A DNA stretch of 64,000 bases, from NCBI GenBank assembly GCA_963847145.1, contig CAWJYN010000003.1, positions 744,001 through 808,000 on the forward strand, read 5' to 3'. A model generated the notes under the pieces. It did no database searches and was not told the origin of the DNA. It was given only the letters and a program-made list of their open reading frames with translations. This stretch comes from JABFRJ01 sp963847145. Lineage in GTDB: Bacteria; Pseudomonadota; Alphaproteobacteria; Rhizobiales; Hyphomicrobiaceae. Positions 27,063 to 37,634 of this stretch are shown piece by piece. Numbering within the stretch: the first letter of the stretch is position 1; every line of letters begins with the position of its first letter. The position numbers were made by a program, and so were the translations under genes.

Positions 27063-29366
27063 ATGTCGATGCCCCAAGATCATGAAGGCCCGCAATCATT
27101 AGAAGTAAACCCCGCACCCCCGGAAACTAACCCCACGGCACCGCTCTTGCGGATCGTCGCTCCTGATGACGCGACGCCGGAGGCCGCGGCGAAACCAACG
27201 CTGTATGAGCGTTCGGAAATACGCGACTTCGTTGGTGTAAATGCCCCCTCAGGCACGGCAATCGGCGCGCTCATGGCGTCGACTGTGCAATTGGAATCGC
27301 TGATGGCGTCGTTGGTGCCTGGCGAGCAACTGGTTGCCCATCTCGACTTTGCGACGCCCGGCTCGTCCGGTTTGTCGGTGGAGATCATCGCCGCCGGGAA
27401 GAGCCGGCGGGAGGTCAGCGAACGCGGCAGTATGCTGGGCGGAATACTCGATGCGGCCCTGGCCACCGGCTTGCCGTGCGTTGATATTGCTCCGATCACC
27501 GAGCGGCGCACGCCTGTGCGCTTGCCGCACAAGCGTTTGCTGGCGCCAGCCGGGACGACACTTCCGCTGGCGACCGAGACGTCAAAGCCGCGTCCGCAGG
27601 CGGCCAACAAGCTGGCGGGTGGCGGCGACGACCGCGAAGATCAGCGGCGCGACTCAGTCGTGTTCTCGCCATCAGCGACCGGCACCCATTTGGCAGGGCT
27701 CAGCGCCGCTATGAACGCCATTGCCACCAAACTGTCGATTGACGTGCGGATGTCGCGCACTTTGTTTGATGCACCATTGCTCAAGCAGATTACTGTGGTG
27801 CGTGCCCGCATCGGTGATCGGCTGCACGCCGATGCCAGCAAATATGTGCGCGACCCGCGTTATGCGGAAGCCGACAAGCAACTCGAACATCTGCAGCTCG
27901 CGGGCGCCGGGATCCACTTTGAGGTGTTGGTGCGCTCCAAACGTCCGCTGCATGATATGGAGGTCTCGGCCTTGTCGGCGGCACTTTTCGGCAGCCCGCA
28001 CGATGACAATCAGCATGGCCATCTCTCAACGTTACGGTCGATCTATCCGCACGACGATGCGGTGGCGAGCTTCTTTGGCATTCTGGCCGCGGCGGTCGGA
28101 CCGGCGATCGAGCGGCGTCATATCAATGCGCTGGACGCGCTGGATGGCAATGTCATCGGCACTGTGAAGTCGGGCCACAAGGTGCGCATGGCGGTGGCCA
28201 GTCCGCGCAGCCACACTTACGTCATCGGGCGGCCGGGCAGCGGCAAGTCCACGCTGCTGCTCAATCTCATCCATCAGGACATGCTGAACGGCGATAGCGT
28301 CGTGCTGATCGATCCGCATGGAGACCTGTGGGCCGACGTGCGCGACCGTGTGCCGGCCGCGCGCCGCAAAGACCTCATGCTGATCCATATGGGCGACCCC
28401 GCGCTACAGCCGCAGCTCAACCTATTCGATCTCGGGCCGGGCGATCCGGCCGAGGCGCGCGCCCGCGTTGTCGACACGTGCTACCAACTGGTGCGGCGTT
28501 TGATGTATTCTGGCCTTACCATCGATGCGACGGGGCCGCTGTTCAACAAGTACTTCCGTGCGGCGCTGATGCTGTTGTTGGAGGCCGAGGGATCGAACGC
28601 CACTATCGATCAATTCGAGACAGTGTTTGCCGATAGCGACTATCGCGACGAGCTGCGCATGCGCGACAGCGTATCCAAACAGACGTGCGAGCAATGGGAG
28701 CAGATCCTCGCGGTGCGGGGCAACGAGCACACGATCGAGGGCCTGACGCCGTGGATTACGTCGAAATTGGCCCACCTGACGCAGAGCGCGATTCTCAAGC
28801 CCATCCTCAATACGACCAAGACGAGCTTCACGTTCGACCAGGTGTTGGCGGAGAACAAGATCTGCCTGATCAACCTGGCCAACGGCAGCATCGGCACCGA
28901 GGCCGCCGGCTTGCTGGGGGGCATTCTCACGCACCGGCTGGAGCAAGCGGCCAAGCGGCAATCCTGCATGGTGCTGGAGGACCGGCGCAAGGCATCTGTA
29001 TACTTCGATGAGTTCCATACCTTCGCGTCGGAGTTCCTGCGGCCGCTGATGGCGGAGACGCGCAAGTACGGCCTGCGTGTGACGCTGGCGAACCAGACAC
29101 TCAGCCAGATGATCAACAACGACATCTCGGGCGGCGTGTTTCGGGAGGTGCTGGGCAACTGTGCCAACACGATCGTATTCGCGGTGGATGTGGAAGACGC
29201 GCGTTATCTGGCGCCACGGTTTGGCGGTAAGATCGACCCCGTGCAACTGGTGGCGCAGCCGAACTATCAGGCGATCTGTCAGTTCCAGACGAAAAGTGCG
29301 GCGCTTGGGCCATTCACGGTCAAGACACCGCCCCCGCCTGACGTTGAGAACGATCCTCCGTTCTGA
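27063..29366 (+). CDS. VirD4/TraG-like (HerA-FtsK superfamily) ATPase, orphan
   Basis: A 767-residue P-loop ATPase. Walker A GRPGSGKST is at residues 389-397 and Walker B VYFDEFHTF at 646-654 (Asp649, Glu650). The region between has VVLIDPHGDLW, and the end has GLRVTLANQTLSQM, both seen in DUF87 and type IV coupling-protein ATPases. The first 380 residues are poorly conserved, with no clear membrane helix, unlike classical VirD4. No relaxase, mating-pair or secretion genes are near. It may move DNA or protein as part of a dispersed system, or serve in chromosome processing or defence. ATPase fold is certain, role unknown. Confidence 0.8.
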   Translation: MSMPQDHEGPQSLEVNPAPPETNPTAPLLRIVAPDDATPEAAAKPTLYERSEIRDFVGVNAPSGTAIGALMASTVQLESLMASLVPGEQLVAHLDFATPGSSGLSVEIIAAGKSRREVSERGSMLGGILDAALATGLPCVDIAPITERRTPVRLPHKRLLAPAGTTLPLATETSKPRPQAANKLAGGGDDREDQRRDSVVFSPSATGTHLAGLSAAMNAIATKLSIDVRMSRTLFDAPLLKQITVVRARIGDRLHADASKYVRDPRYAEADKQLEHLQLAGAGIHFEVLVRSKRPLHDMEVSALSAALFGSPHDDNQHGHLSTLRSIYPHDDAVASFFGILAAAVGPAIERRHINALDALDGNVIGTVKSGHKVRMAVASPRSHTYVIGRPGSGKSTLLLNLIHQDMLNGDSVVLIDPHGDLWADVRDRVPAARRKDLMLIHMGDPALQPQLNLFDLGPGDPAEARARVVDTCYQLVRRLMYSGLTIDATGPLFNKYFRAALMLLLEAEGSNATIDQFETVFADSDYRDELRMRDSVSKQTCEQWEQILAVRGNEHTIEGLTPWITSKLAHLTQSAILKPILNTTKTSFTFDQVLAENKICLINLANGSIGTEAAGLLGGILTHRLEQAAKRQSCMVLEDRRKASVYFDEFHTFASEFLRPLMAETRKYGLRVTLANQTLSQMINNDISGGVFREVLGNCANTIVFAVDVEDARYLAPRFGGKIDPVQLVAQPNYQAICQFQTKSAALGPFTVKTPPPPDVENDPPF

Positions 29367-29440
29367 GGGGGCGGTGGCATCTTACAACAGGTCGTGGCAG
29401 GGTTGGCGCGCGCTGAAACTGCTACGCTCAAGGCCACCTG

Positions 29441-30092
29441 ATGCCATCACCGATTTATGTGTTCGATGCCTATGGCACGTTGTTCGACGTGCATGCGGCC
29501 GCCTCGCGTGAGCGGACAGCTATCGGTGATGGCTGGGACAAGCTTTCGCAGACTTGGCGGACGAAGCATCTTGAATATACCTGGATCCACGCGATGACGG
29601 GCACGCCGGCAACCTTTTGGGCGCTGGCCGAACGCAGCCTCGACTATGCAAGTGCTGCCGTTGGGGGCGTGCCCGGTGATGTGCGTGTGCGTTTGCTGGG
29701 CGCCTATCGCACGATGGCGGCGTTTCCAGAGGTGCCGATCACGCTCGGCCGATTGAAGGGTGACGGCGCGCAGCTGGCGATCCTGTCGAACGGCGATCCG
29801 GATATGCTAGCCGATGCGGTCGCAGCGGCAGGTCTTCGAGGGGGTGTTCGATGCGGTATTGTCGGTGGCCACTTTGCGGACGTTCAAGCCGCTGCCGGCG
29901 GTCTACCAGCTGGTGCTTGACCGTTTCGGCGGCGCGCCCGGCGATGTGACGTTCGTTTCATCGAACCGGTGGGATGTGGCTGGTGCAAAGGCGTTCGGGT
30001 TTCAGACCGTCTGGGTCAACCGCAGTGCTGCGCCGGACGAATACCCGGGTCTCGCTGCGGGGCGGGTGGTGCGCGATCTGACTGTGCTATGA
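29441..30092 (+). pseudogene. 2-haloacid dehalogenase type II (HAD family), split by a frameshift
   Basis: The first part (29441 to about 29836) encodes MPSPIYVFDAYGTLFDVHAA with the nucleophile Asp9, the cap domain and AILSNGDPDML. It then leaves frame. The remainder continues in the next frame with EGVFDAVLSVATLRTFKP, the catalytic VSSNRWDVAGAKAFG and the usual ending. Omitting the single C at 29837 joins AAAGL directly to EGVFDAVL, the family consensus, giving a full-length protein of about 216 residues. This is either a recent inactivating insertion or a sequencing error. Intact members hydrolyse L-2-haloacids such as chloroacetate. Confidence 0.85.
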
Positions 30093-30120
30093 GCATGGGA
30101 CGCAATCTCCGGAGCCACCG

Positions 30121-30726
30121 ATGACGACGATTGAATACTACTTCTCGCTCAACAGTCCGTGGACTTATCTTGGCGCGGCGCGGTTCGGTGAGATCGCCAA
30201 GGCGCATCAGGCGCAGGTCCTCGTGAGGCCAGCCCGGTTCGGCGCAATCTTTGAACAAACAGGGGGCTTGCCGCTGCCCAAGCGGGCGCCGGCCCGGCAG
30301 GCGTACCGGCTGCAGGAGCTCAAGCGCTGGCGCGACTACCGGGGGCTGCCGATCCACCTTCAGCCAAAGGGGTTTCCCTCCGACGAGGTGGCGGCGACGC
30401 GGCTGGTCATTGCAGCAGCACTGCAGGGCAAGAATGCCTTCGATTTCTCGATGGAACTGGGCCGAGCGCTGTGGGAGCGGGAGGAAACGTTCACTGATAG
30501 CGCGACGGTCGAAGCCGCGGCGCAACGCGCCGGTGTCGACCTCGCAGCCGTTAAAGCGGCGGCGCCGGATGCGGCGGCGCTTGACGCGATCTGGCAGAAG
30601 AACACTGACGACGCATTGGCACGTGGCGTGTTCGGCGCGCCGAGCTACGTGTTGCCGGACGGCGCGTTCTTCTGGGGTCAGGACCGGCTGGACTTTCTGG
30701 AGCGCGCGCTGGCAAAACGGGCTTGA
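30121..30726 (+). CDS. 2-hydroxychromene-2-carboxylate isomerase-like (DsbA/kappa-GST fold)
   Basis: A 201-residue thioredoxin-fold protein. The start MTTIEYYFSLNSPWTYLGAARF carries the SPW/SPY motif in the place of the DsbA CxxC, with the Ser expected to activate glutathione. It ends GVFGAPSYVLPDGAFFWGQDRLDFLE, the cis-proline region of the family. NahD-type members isomerise 2-hydroxychromene-2-carboxylate in naphthalene breakdown, but many family members act on other glutathione adducts. It is 28 bp from the dehalogenase frame and precedes an OYE gene, so a xenobiotic-handling set is plausible. Confidence 0.9.
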   Translation: MTTIEYYFSLNSPWTYLGAARFGEIAKAHQAQVLVRPARFGAIFEQTGGLPLPKRAPARQAYRLQELKRWRDYRGLPIHLQPKGFPSDEVAATRLVIAAALQGKNAFDFSMELGRALWEREETFTDSATVEAAAQRAGVDLAAVKAAAPDAAALDAIWQKNTDDALARGVFGAPSYVLPDGAFFWGQDRLDFLERALAKRA

Positions 30727-30795
30727 TCTTTGCGATGCAGCCAGCGGCTGCGCCCTACCTGACATTGGACACTTTTTCGAACGGACCTCCTCTCC

Positions 30796-31905
30796 ATGAC
30801 GCCACGCTTGTTTTCGCCTATCCGCCTCGGCAACCTCGATCTCGCCAACCGTCTCATCGTCGCGCCGATGTGCCAATATTCCGCAGATGATGGCTCGGCA
30901 ACGGCGTGGCACACGATGCATCTCGGCACCCTCGCGAACTCCGGCGCGAGCCTACTCATTATCGAGGCCACGGCGGTGCAGCGTGCCGGCCGCATTACCC
31001 ATGGCTGCCTGGGGCTCTATTCGGATGCCAACGAAACGGCGTTGCGCGCCGTCGTCGATGCCTGCCGCTTCTATGGCCAAGCCAAACTCGGCATTCAGCT
31101 CGGCCATGCCGGCCGCAAGGCGTCGTCGAAGCGGCCGTGGGAGGGCAAGACCATGCAGGACCCGCTGGAGACCGACACGTGGCGGACCTCCGCGCCGTCG
31201 GCCGTTGCCATGACGGGGCATCCTGTCCCGCATGCGATGACTACCGATGATCTTGTTGCGACGCGCACGGCGTTCGTCGATGCAGTGCGCCGCTCAGCGC
31301 AACTCGGCCTCGATCTCGTGGAGCTACATGGTGCGCACGGCTATCTGCTGCACGAATTTCTGTCGCCGCTGTCTAACACGCGCACCGATCAGTACGGTGG
31401 CACACTGGCCAACCGGATGCGGTATCCGCTTGAAGTGTTCGACGCCTGCCGCGCAGCCTGGCCCGCGGGCAAGCCGCTTGGCATGCGCGTGTCGGCGACC
31501 GATTGGATCGACGGCGGGCTGACGCTCGACGAAGTCATCGTGTTCGCGCAGGAACTCAAAAAACACGGCTGCGACTTTATCCACGTCTCGACCGGCGGCA
31601 TCGATCCGGCAGCGAAGATTCCCATCGGCCCCGGCTATCAGGTGCCGCACGCCGAGCGCATCAAAAGCGAAAGCGGACTGGCGACCATGGCGGTTGGCAT
31701 GATCACCGACGCGCGGCAGGCCGAGAGCATTCTGGTTGAAGGCAAGGCCGACATGATCGCCATTGCTCGTGCGTTTCTCGATGATCCGCATTGGGGCTGG
31801 CACGCGGCGTATACGCTTGGCGCCGAGCTTACATTGCCGCCGCAATACCGCCGCGCGGGACTTAAGGCCTGGGCGCCAGCGGAACGGCATGTGGCGAAAA
31901 CATAG
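30796..31905 (+). CDS. NADH:flavin oxidoreductase, old yellow enzyme family (YqjM-like)
   Basis: A 369-residue FMN ene-reductase of the thermophilic-like OYE class. Cys26 in VAPMCQYSADDG is the redox-tuning cysteine of YqjM. GIQLGHAGRKAS contributes to FMN binding, and VELHGAHGYLLHEFLSPLSN with TDQYGGTLANR forms the family signature. The expected reaction is NAD(P)H-dependent reduction of activated C=C bonds. It follows the isomerase gene by 69 bp and converges on the MFS gene with only four bases between, so both transcripts must overlap at their 3' ends. Confidence 0.94.
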   Translation: MTPRLFSPIRLGNLDLANRLIVAPMCQYSADDGSATAWHTMHLGTLANSGASLLIIEATAVQRAGRITHGCLGLYSDANETALRAVVDACRFYGQAKLGIQLGHAGRKASSKRPWEGKTMQDPLETDTWRTSAPSAVAMTGHPVPHAMTTDDLVATRTAFVDAVRRSAQLGLDLVELHGAHGYLLHEFLSPLSNTRTDQYGGTLANRMRYPLEVFDACRAAWPAGKPLGMRVSATDWIDGGLTLDEVIVFAQELKKHGCDFIHVSTGGIDPAAKIPIGPGYQVPHAERIKSESGLATMAVGMITDARQAESILVEGKADMIAIARAFLDDPHWGWHAAYTLGAELTLPPQYRRAGLKAWAPAERHVAKT

Positions 31906-31909
31906 GCGA

Positions 31910-33202
31910 TCAGGCGCCGGTCTCGGCCTGCCGGGCAATTCGACCCAGCGCGATCACTGCCGCGAGCGCGAGGCATGATGCAGCCGCGGTGACCGCCAGC
32001 GCCGCGCCGGCACTGACGCGGGAGATCAGCAGGGCAAAAACCAACGGCGATATTGCATTGCAGATGTTGAGCGGCAGCGACAACTGACCCATCGTGGTGC
32101 CATATGTTCTGAGTCCGAATAACTTCAGCGGCACAAGATTGCGCGCCACGGCGTGCAGGCCCTGGCCGGCTCCGGACGCAAGGGCCAGGACACCAGCCGC
32201 TGGCAATGATAACCCGGCGATCCATAGCACAGCAAAGCCGATGGGCATGGCCACCGCTGACAAAACGGCAAGCTTCATGATGCCGGTGCGGCCGCCACTG
32301 ACCAGATCGCCGACGCGCACGATGGCCTGCGCCGGTCCGGCAAACGCCCAAATGAAGATCGCGTCGGCGTGGCTGAGGCCCAAACCCTCCAATATGTCGA
32401 TCACCTGAACGTTGAAGCCCCACACCACGAAGCCTTGAAGCATCATCCAGAGCGCGACCAGCCAAAAGCAAAGCCGCCGCGCTCCGGGCGGCAGATCGCC
32501 GTTCCAAGAGAACGTTGTGTCAGCCTTTCCCGCGACTTCCCGTGACAGCCGCTGCCCTGGCAGCACAAGCACATGGATCGGCAGACAGATGACCAGGAAC
32601 AGCAGCGAGAAGATAAACACCGTGATGCGCCAGCCATAGCGCATCTCCAGCCAGGCGGTGAGCGGCAGGAACACGGTGCTCGTCAGTCCTGTGATGATCG
32701 TAAATGCGCTCACGGCCCGTCGCGACTGGGGGCCCGCAATGTCAACCAACGCCGGCACCGCGGCGTTGGTCATCATCATCGCCACTGCGACGCCGAACAT
32801 CGCCCAGCCGGCCCAATAGACGAGCGGCCCGTGCGCGCAGGCGATGACGAGCAGCGCCAAAGCGCCCACCAGCGTGCCCGGCACCATGACCGATCGCGCG
32901 CCGTCGCGGTCGATGCGGCGGCCGATGCTCGGCGCAAGTATGGCACTGATCAGCAGCATGATGCTGATGCCACCGAACACCGCCTCGCGCGGCAGCCCCA
33001 GCTCGCGCCCGATCGGCACGCCAAGAATCCCGAGTGCCGTGAACGTCGCGCCCCAGCCGATCAGTTGCGTTAGTCCAAGCCCCAAAATGGCGGCCCATAG
33101 GCGACGCCGCGCTTGGTCAGTGGTCTCGTCGGTGCTCGAAGACTTCGGTGATGGCACGGGGGCAAGCGGGTTGAGGCGTGACGGACTATGGTGTTGGATC
33201 AT
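31910..33202 (-). CDS. Major facilitator superfamily transporter
   Basis: A 430-residue integral membrane protein with about twelve hydrophobic segments. The N-terminal 35 residues are hydrophilic, followed by the first helix (LWAAILGLGLTQLIGWGATF). The loop between helices 2 and 3 has APSIGRRIDRDGARSVM, an MFS motif-A variant. A longer polar loop near the middle (about residues 225-240) divides the two six-helix halves. The type resembles uncharacterised MFS members beside oxidoreductases in alphaproteobacteria. The cargo is not predictable; export of a product of the neighbouring redox genes is a guess. Confidence 0.88.
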   Translation of the reverse strand: MIQHHSPSRLNPLAPVPSPKSSSTDETTDQARRRLWAAILGLGLTQLIGWGATFTALGILGVPIGRELGLPREAVFGGISIMLLISAILAPSIGRRIDRDGARSVMVPGTLVGALALLVIACAHGPLVYWAGWAMFGVAVAMMMTNAAVPALVDIAGPQSRRAVSAFTIITGLTSTVFLPLTAWLEMRYGWRITVFIFSLLFLVICLPIHVLVLPGQRLSREVAGKADTTFSWNGDLPPGARRLCFWLVALWMMLQGFVVWGFNVQVIDILEGLGLSHADAIFIWAFAGPAQAIVRVGDLVSGGRTGIMKLAVLSAVAMPIGFAVLWIAGLSLPAAGVLALASGAGQGLHAVARNLVPLKLFGLRTYGTTMGQLSLPLNICNAISPLVFALLISRVSAGAALAVTAAASCLALAAVIALGRIARQAETGA

Positions 33203-33266
33203 CTATTCAGCGCGGAATCGCCGCCTCGTTCAAGGTCACTGCCGCGCAACGCTGCTACCCGTTCAG

Positions 33267-33872
33267 TCAACCGGGCACGGCAAAGCCGCCCGCGGTCGCC
33301 GCGCGCGGTAGGGTGACGAGCGCAGGTTGGGCTTTTGGCGCCTGGATTGTGGGTGGCTCTGACGCCGGCTGTTCGCTTGGCGCCGCGCCGTTTTCGGCAT
33401 GGGGGGGCAATGCCGTTGGTGCGCGCTGTGTCACCTCGAAAGCTGGCAACCCGGCATGGCGCCGGGCCAGTGCACTCCTTAGAGTACTTGCATCGTAGCC
33501 AGCGGCTTCCAACGCCGTGACGATCTGGTCTGGCGGCATAACCGGTGCTTTTGCCAGAGCCCAAACCGCAGAGGCTCGCCCGCCTGAATAGCAGAACGCA
33601 TAGATCGGCCGCGGTAACGACGCCAGCGCTTCGGAAAAGTCCGCGATCTGCCGTTCGGAGGGCAACCGGCTCTCGATTGGCACATAGGCATAGGACAAGC
33701 CCGTTGTATCGGCGGCTGCCTTGGTTGCCGCGCTGTCGGCGAAACGCGCAACCTCGCCATCCGGCTGCACGTTGAGCAACGCACGAAATCCGGCTTTGTA
33801 CAGGATCGAGATGTCCTCGATCCCTGGCATTTCACCCACGGCGATTTCGTCAGACAATGCAACTGGACGCAT
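33267..33872 (-). CDS. DUF442 (beta-lactamase hydrolase-like phosphatase) domain protein
   Basis: A 201-residue protein with a DUF442/TIGR01244 phosphatase-like domain in residues 1 to about 110. The phosphate-loop candidate FCYSGGRAS holds Cys94 and Arg99, matching the C-x4-R pattern of the BLH proteins linked to sulfide metabolism in Rhizobiales and Xylella. The last 60 residues are rich in Pro and Ala and low in complexity, so they are probably disordered. The start at 33872 gives MRPVALSDEIAVGEMP. Neither a metallo-beta-lactamase (persulfide dioxygenase) nor BigR-like regulator gene is adjacent. Confidence 0.82.
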   Translation of the reverse strand: MRPVALSDEIAVGEMPGIEDISILYKAGFRALLNVQPDGEVARFADSAATKAAADTTGLSYAYVPIESRLPSERQIADFSEALASLPRPIYAFCYSGGRASAVWALAKAPVMPPDQIVTALEAAGYDASTLRSALARRHAGLPAFEVTQRAPTALPPHAENGAAPSEQPASEPPTIQAPKAQPALVTLPRAATAGGFAVPG

Positions 33873-34187
33873 GAACTCTACCGCCCCCTCAGACGCCGCG
33901 AGCGGCGACAGGCGCCGCTGGCATTCCCCACTCCACCCTCGTATAGCCCACACGCAGGCTCGCTGACGATGCCGACCAACGGATGATTTTGCGTCAATCG
34001 CAAAAAATTCATTCGCCGTTTACCATACCGGCGGCACATTTGCGCGTCATTGCTTCGGGCCGAGTAGAGTGCTGTGCTGCTGCGATCGAAACGTGTGCTC
34101 CGCATACGGCAGTCCGAATTGGTGCCTCCAACTCGTCCTCCGCCAGCCCCGCCCCAACGGGTGGCGCCGAAAGCCAAAGTCCGCTCC
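33873..34187. other. Divergent intergenic region with an AT-rich palindrome
   Basis: These 315 bp lie between the DUF442 gene and cpdR, which point away from each other. TTTTGCG at 33987-33993 pairs with CGCAAAA at 33999-34005 around TCAAT. The palindrome stands in a locally AT-rich patch, where a regulator-binding site for either promoter could lie. No gene is evident, although a frame from 34074 joins the cpdR frame. Confidence 0.45.
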
Positions 34188-34577
34188 ATGACCGCACAAC
34201 CGTCCGAAAAACCCGCCAAACGCATCCTTTTGGCCGAGGACGACGACAGCATGCGTGGCTTTCTTGAGCGCGCGCTCAAAAATGCCGGCTACGAGGTGGT
34301 TGCCTATGACAATGGCAAAGATGCGCTCGACAGGCTTCAACAGGAGCCGTTTACACTGTTGCTGACCGATATTGTGATGCCCTTGATGGACGGCATCGAG
34401 TTGGCCCGCCGGGCAGGCGAGATCGATCCGACGCTCAAGATCATGTTTATTACTGGGTTTGCGGCTGTGACACTCAATAACGGCGTTCAGACGCCGCAGG
34501 ATGCGCGCGTGCTATCCAAGCCCTTCCACCTGAAGGACCTGGTCCGCGAGGTTGATACGCTCCTCGAAGCTGCCTGA
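34188..34577 (+). CDS. cpdR: CpdR-type single-domain response regulator
   Basis: A 129-residue receiver domain with no output domain. Phosphoacceptor Asp61 is in LLLTDIVMPLMDG, the acidic pair is at residues 17-19 (LAEDDDS), and Lys111 is in VLSKPFHLKDLVREV. Sequence and length match CpdR of Caulobacter and rhizobia, which when unphosphorylated brings ClpXP to the pole for degradation of CtrA and other substrates. CckA-ChpT would phosphorylate it. The ATG at 34188 is chosen since the 38 in-frame residues upstream are unlike CpdR. groESL follows after about 260 bp. Confidence 0.93.
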   Translation: MTAQPSEKPAKRILLAEDDDSMRGFLERALKNAGYEVVAYDNGKDALDRLQQEPFTLLLTDIVMPLMDGIELARRAGEIDPTLKIMFITGFAAVTLNNGVQTPQDARVLSKPFHLKDLVREVDTLLEAA

Positions 34578-34705
34578 TCTTAAAACAATTCTTGATAGCA
34601 GTTTATGGGCCCTCACACGCCAAAGTTCTTTGGCGCTGTCGCGAGCCAACGACTGCGTTAATAAACTGATACTAGATCATTTTCTTGAATTTTTGACTTG
34701 ACTGC

Positions 34706-34734
34706 TTGACAGCGGCGGGTGCGCCACCTAAGTC
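34706..34734 (+). promoter_or_regulatory. Putative groESL promoter
   Basis: TTGACA at 34706-34711 and TAAGTC at 34729-34734 are 17 bp apart. The -35 is a perfect consensus and the -10 is weak. CTTGAC followed by CCTAAGT would also partly fit an RpoH-type promoter. The CIRCE operator begins 12 bp downstream, where it could block RNA polymerase. Confidence 0.55.
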
Positions 34735-34746
34735 AACTTCAGCACG

Positions 34747-34773
34747 TTAGCACTCTTACTTGTTGAGTGCCAA
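34747..34773 (+). promoter_or_regulatory. CIRCE element (HrcA operator) upstream of groESL
   Basis: TTAGCACTC at 34747-34755, a nine-base spacer, then GAGTGCCAA at 34765-34773. This is the CIRCE consensus with one mismatch (C for T in the right arm). HrcA repressor bound here would be released on heat shock. The element is 68 bp before the groES ATG. Confidence 0.95.
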
Positions 34774-34841
34774 CACTGTGCTCCCATCCTTTTCATCGTT
34801 CGCCGGGCTGGTCCTGGCCCGATTTCCGGAGAAACACCCGC

Positions 34842-35132
34842 ATGAAATTCCGCCCCCTCCATGACCGAGTGGTCGTCAAGCGCGCCGACGCCGAGACCAA
34901 GTCCGCTGGCGGCATCATCATTCCCGACACAGCCGGCGAGAAGCCGCAGCAGGGCGAAATCATCGCCGTCGGTCCCGGTGGCCGCGACGAAGCCGGTAAG
35001 CTGACCCCCCTCGATGTGAAGAAGGGCGACAAAGTCCTGTTCGGCAAGTGGAGCGGCACCGAAGTCAAGATCGACGGCAAAGACCTGCTGATCATGAAGG
35101 AAAGCGACATCATGGGCGTGCTGGACAAGTAG
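34842..35132 (+). CDS. groES: Co-chaperonin GroES (Hsp10)
   Basis: A 96-residue co-chaperonin that caps GroEL. It begins MKFRPLHDRVVVKRADAE, has the mobile loop SAGGIIIPDTAGEKPQQGEI and ends DIMGVLDK. The start at 34842 follows a GGAGA-type ribosome-binding site. Together with groEL, 132 bp downstream, it forms an operon under CIRCE control. The gap between them carries a repeat array. Codon use becomes strongly biased to C-ending codons, as expected for a highly expressed gene. Confidence 0.98.
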   Translation: MKFRPLHDRVVVKRADAETKSAGGIIIPDTAGEKPQQGEIIAVGPGGRDEAGKLTPLDVKKGDKVLFGKWSGTEVKIDGKDLLIMKESDIMGVLDK

Positions 35133-35149
35133 CGCGCACGGAGCGCGCC

Positions 35150-35230
35150 GGGAATGGGCAATGGGCATTAGTGACACCAGTCCCGAACCGCTCCGCCTAC
35201 CATTCCCGATTGCCCATGCCCCATTGCCCC
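35150..35230. repeat. Inverted heptamer-like repeat inside the groES-groEL gap
   Basis: The left arm (35150-35171) repeats GGGAATG/GGCAATG/GGCATTA units. The right arm (35201-35230) carries CATTCCC/ATTGCCC/CATTGCC units in the opposite orientation. Pairing is imperfect but extensive, with about 30 bp between the arms. A related but distinct array lies in the rpmI-rplT gap. Confidence 0.65.
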
Positions 35231-35264
35231 TTCTCTCCAATCTCAACTTTCAGGATCAATCCAC

Positions 35265-36923
<1,659 letters not shown>

Positions 36924-36955
36924 GCGGTTTGACCGTCAGATTTGGCTTAGAATTG

Positions 36956-36994
36956 AACCGCCCCGGAGTGATCCGGGGCGGTTTGGCGTTTTTC
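36956..36994 (+). terminator. Rho-independent terminator of groESL
   Basis: An 11-bp perfect stem (36956-36966 with 36973-36983) encloses the loop AGTGAT. It is followed by TT and, after GGCG, a run of five T. It starts 33 bp after the groEL stop. Confidence 0.9.
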
Positions 36995-37058
36995 GGACCA
37001 GCGATTATGGTATGCTCATGACGCGGTTATATAGTGGTTGACCGCCGACGAGGACCCT

Positions 37059-37634
37059 ATGCCAACTGCCCTGCGCCAGCCAGACCGTGTCACGGTCGAA
37101 GAGTTCGACACCTTCGTCGCTGCGCAGGCGGATCTGAATGTCTATGAACTCGTGGACGGCGTCATCACCATGATGTCGAACCCGATCGAAACGCACGAGC
37201 AGATCGCCAGCAATATCGGTGCGCCTCTGAAGCTCGCCATGGACGGCCGCAACTGCCGCACCTATGTCGGCGGCATGCGGGTCCAGCGATCCGACAACCC
37301 GCGCGACGGCGACAAAACCAAGCCAGACATCGTCGTCCACTGCGGCCCGCGCGCAGCCGGCACATTCATCACCGATCCGCTGATCATCGTCGAAGTGCTC
37401 TCGCCGACGTCCATGGACATCGACCGCGGCCGCAACCTCGACTTCTACAAGTCGCTCCCCACCGTCCGCCACATCGTGCTCGCTTACCAAGACCAGATGC
37501 GCGTCGAACATTACCGCCGCAGCGATGAAGGCTTTGATCTCGACGTGCTCACAACGCCCACCAACACCCTCACCCTCGAAGCCGTCGATTTCCAGATCGA
37601 CCTTGCGCGGATTTATTCTGATGCGGGGGTGTGA
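37059..37634 (+). CDS. Uma2 family (DUF820) PD-(D/E)XK-like protein
   Basis: A 191-residue member of the Uma2/DUF820 family. The motifs are VYELVDGVI (Glu30), the KPDIVV strand (Asp90) and LIIVEVLSPTS (Glu112), followed by FYKSLPTVRHIVLAY. These are the core positions of a restriction-endonuclease fold, though cleavage has rarely been shown. Uma2 genes are very numerous in cyanobacteria and scattered in alphaproteobacteria. Starting at 37059 gives MPTALRQPDRVTVEEFDTF. It follows the groESL terminator and has no obvious partner, so a role cannot be named. Confidence 0.88.
   Translation: MPTALRQPDRVTVEEFDTFVAAQADLNVYELVDGVITMMSNPIETHEQIASNIGAPLKLAMDGRNCRTYVGGMRVQRSDNPRDGDKTKPDIVVHCGPRAAGTFITDPLIIVEVLSPTSMDIDRGRNLDFYKSLPTVRHIVLAYQDQMRVEHYRRSDEGFDLDVLTTPTNTLTLEAVDFQIDLARIYSDAGV

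Noticed and set aside
33987..34005. TTTTGCG-CGCAAAA palindrome as a terminator
   Set aside because: It lies between divergent genes, so no transcript needs ending there; kept only as a possible operator.
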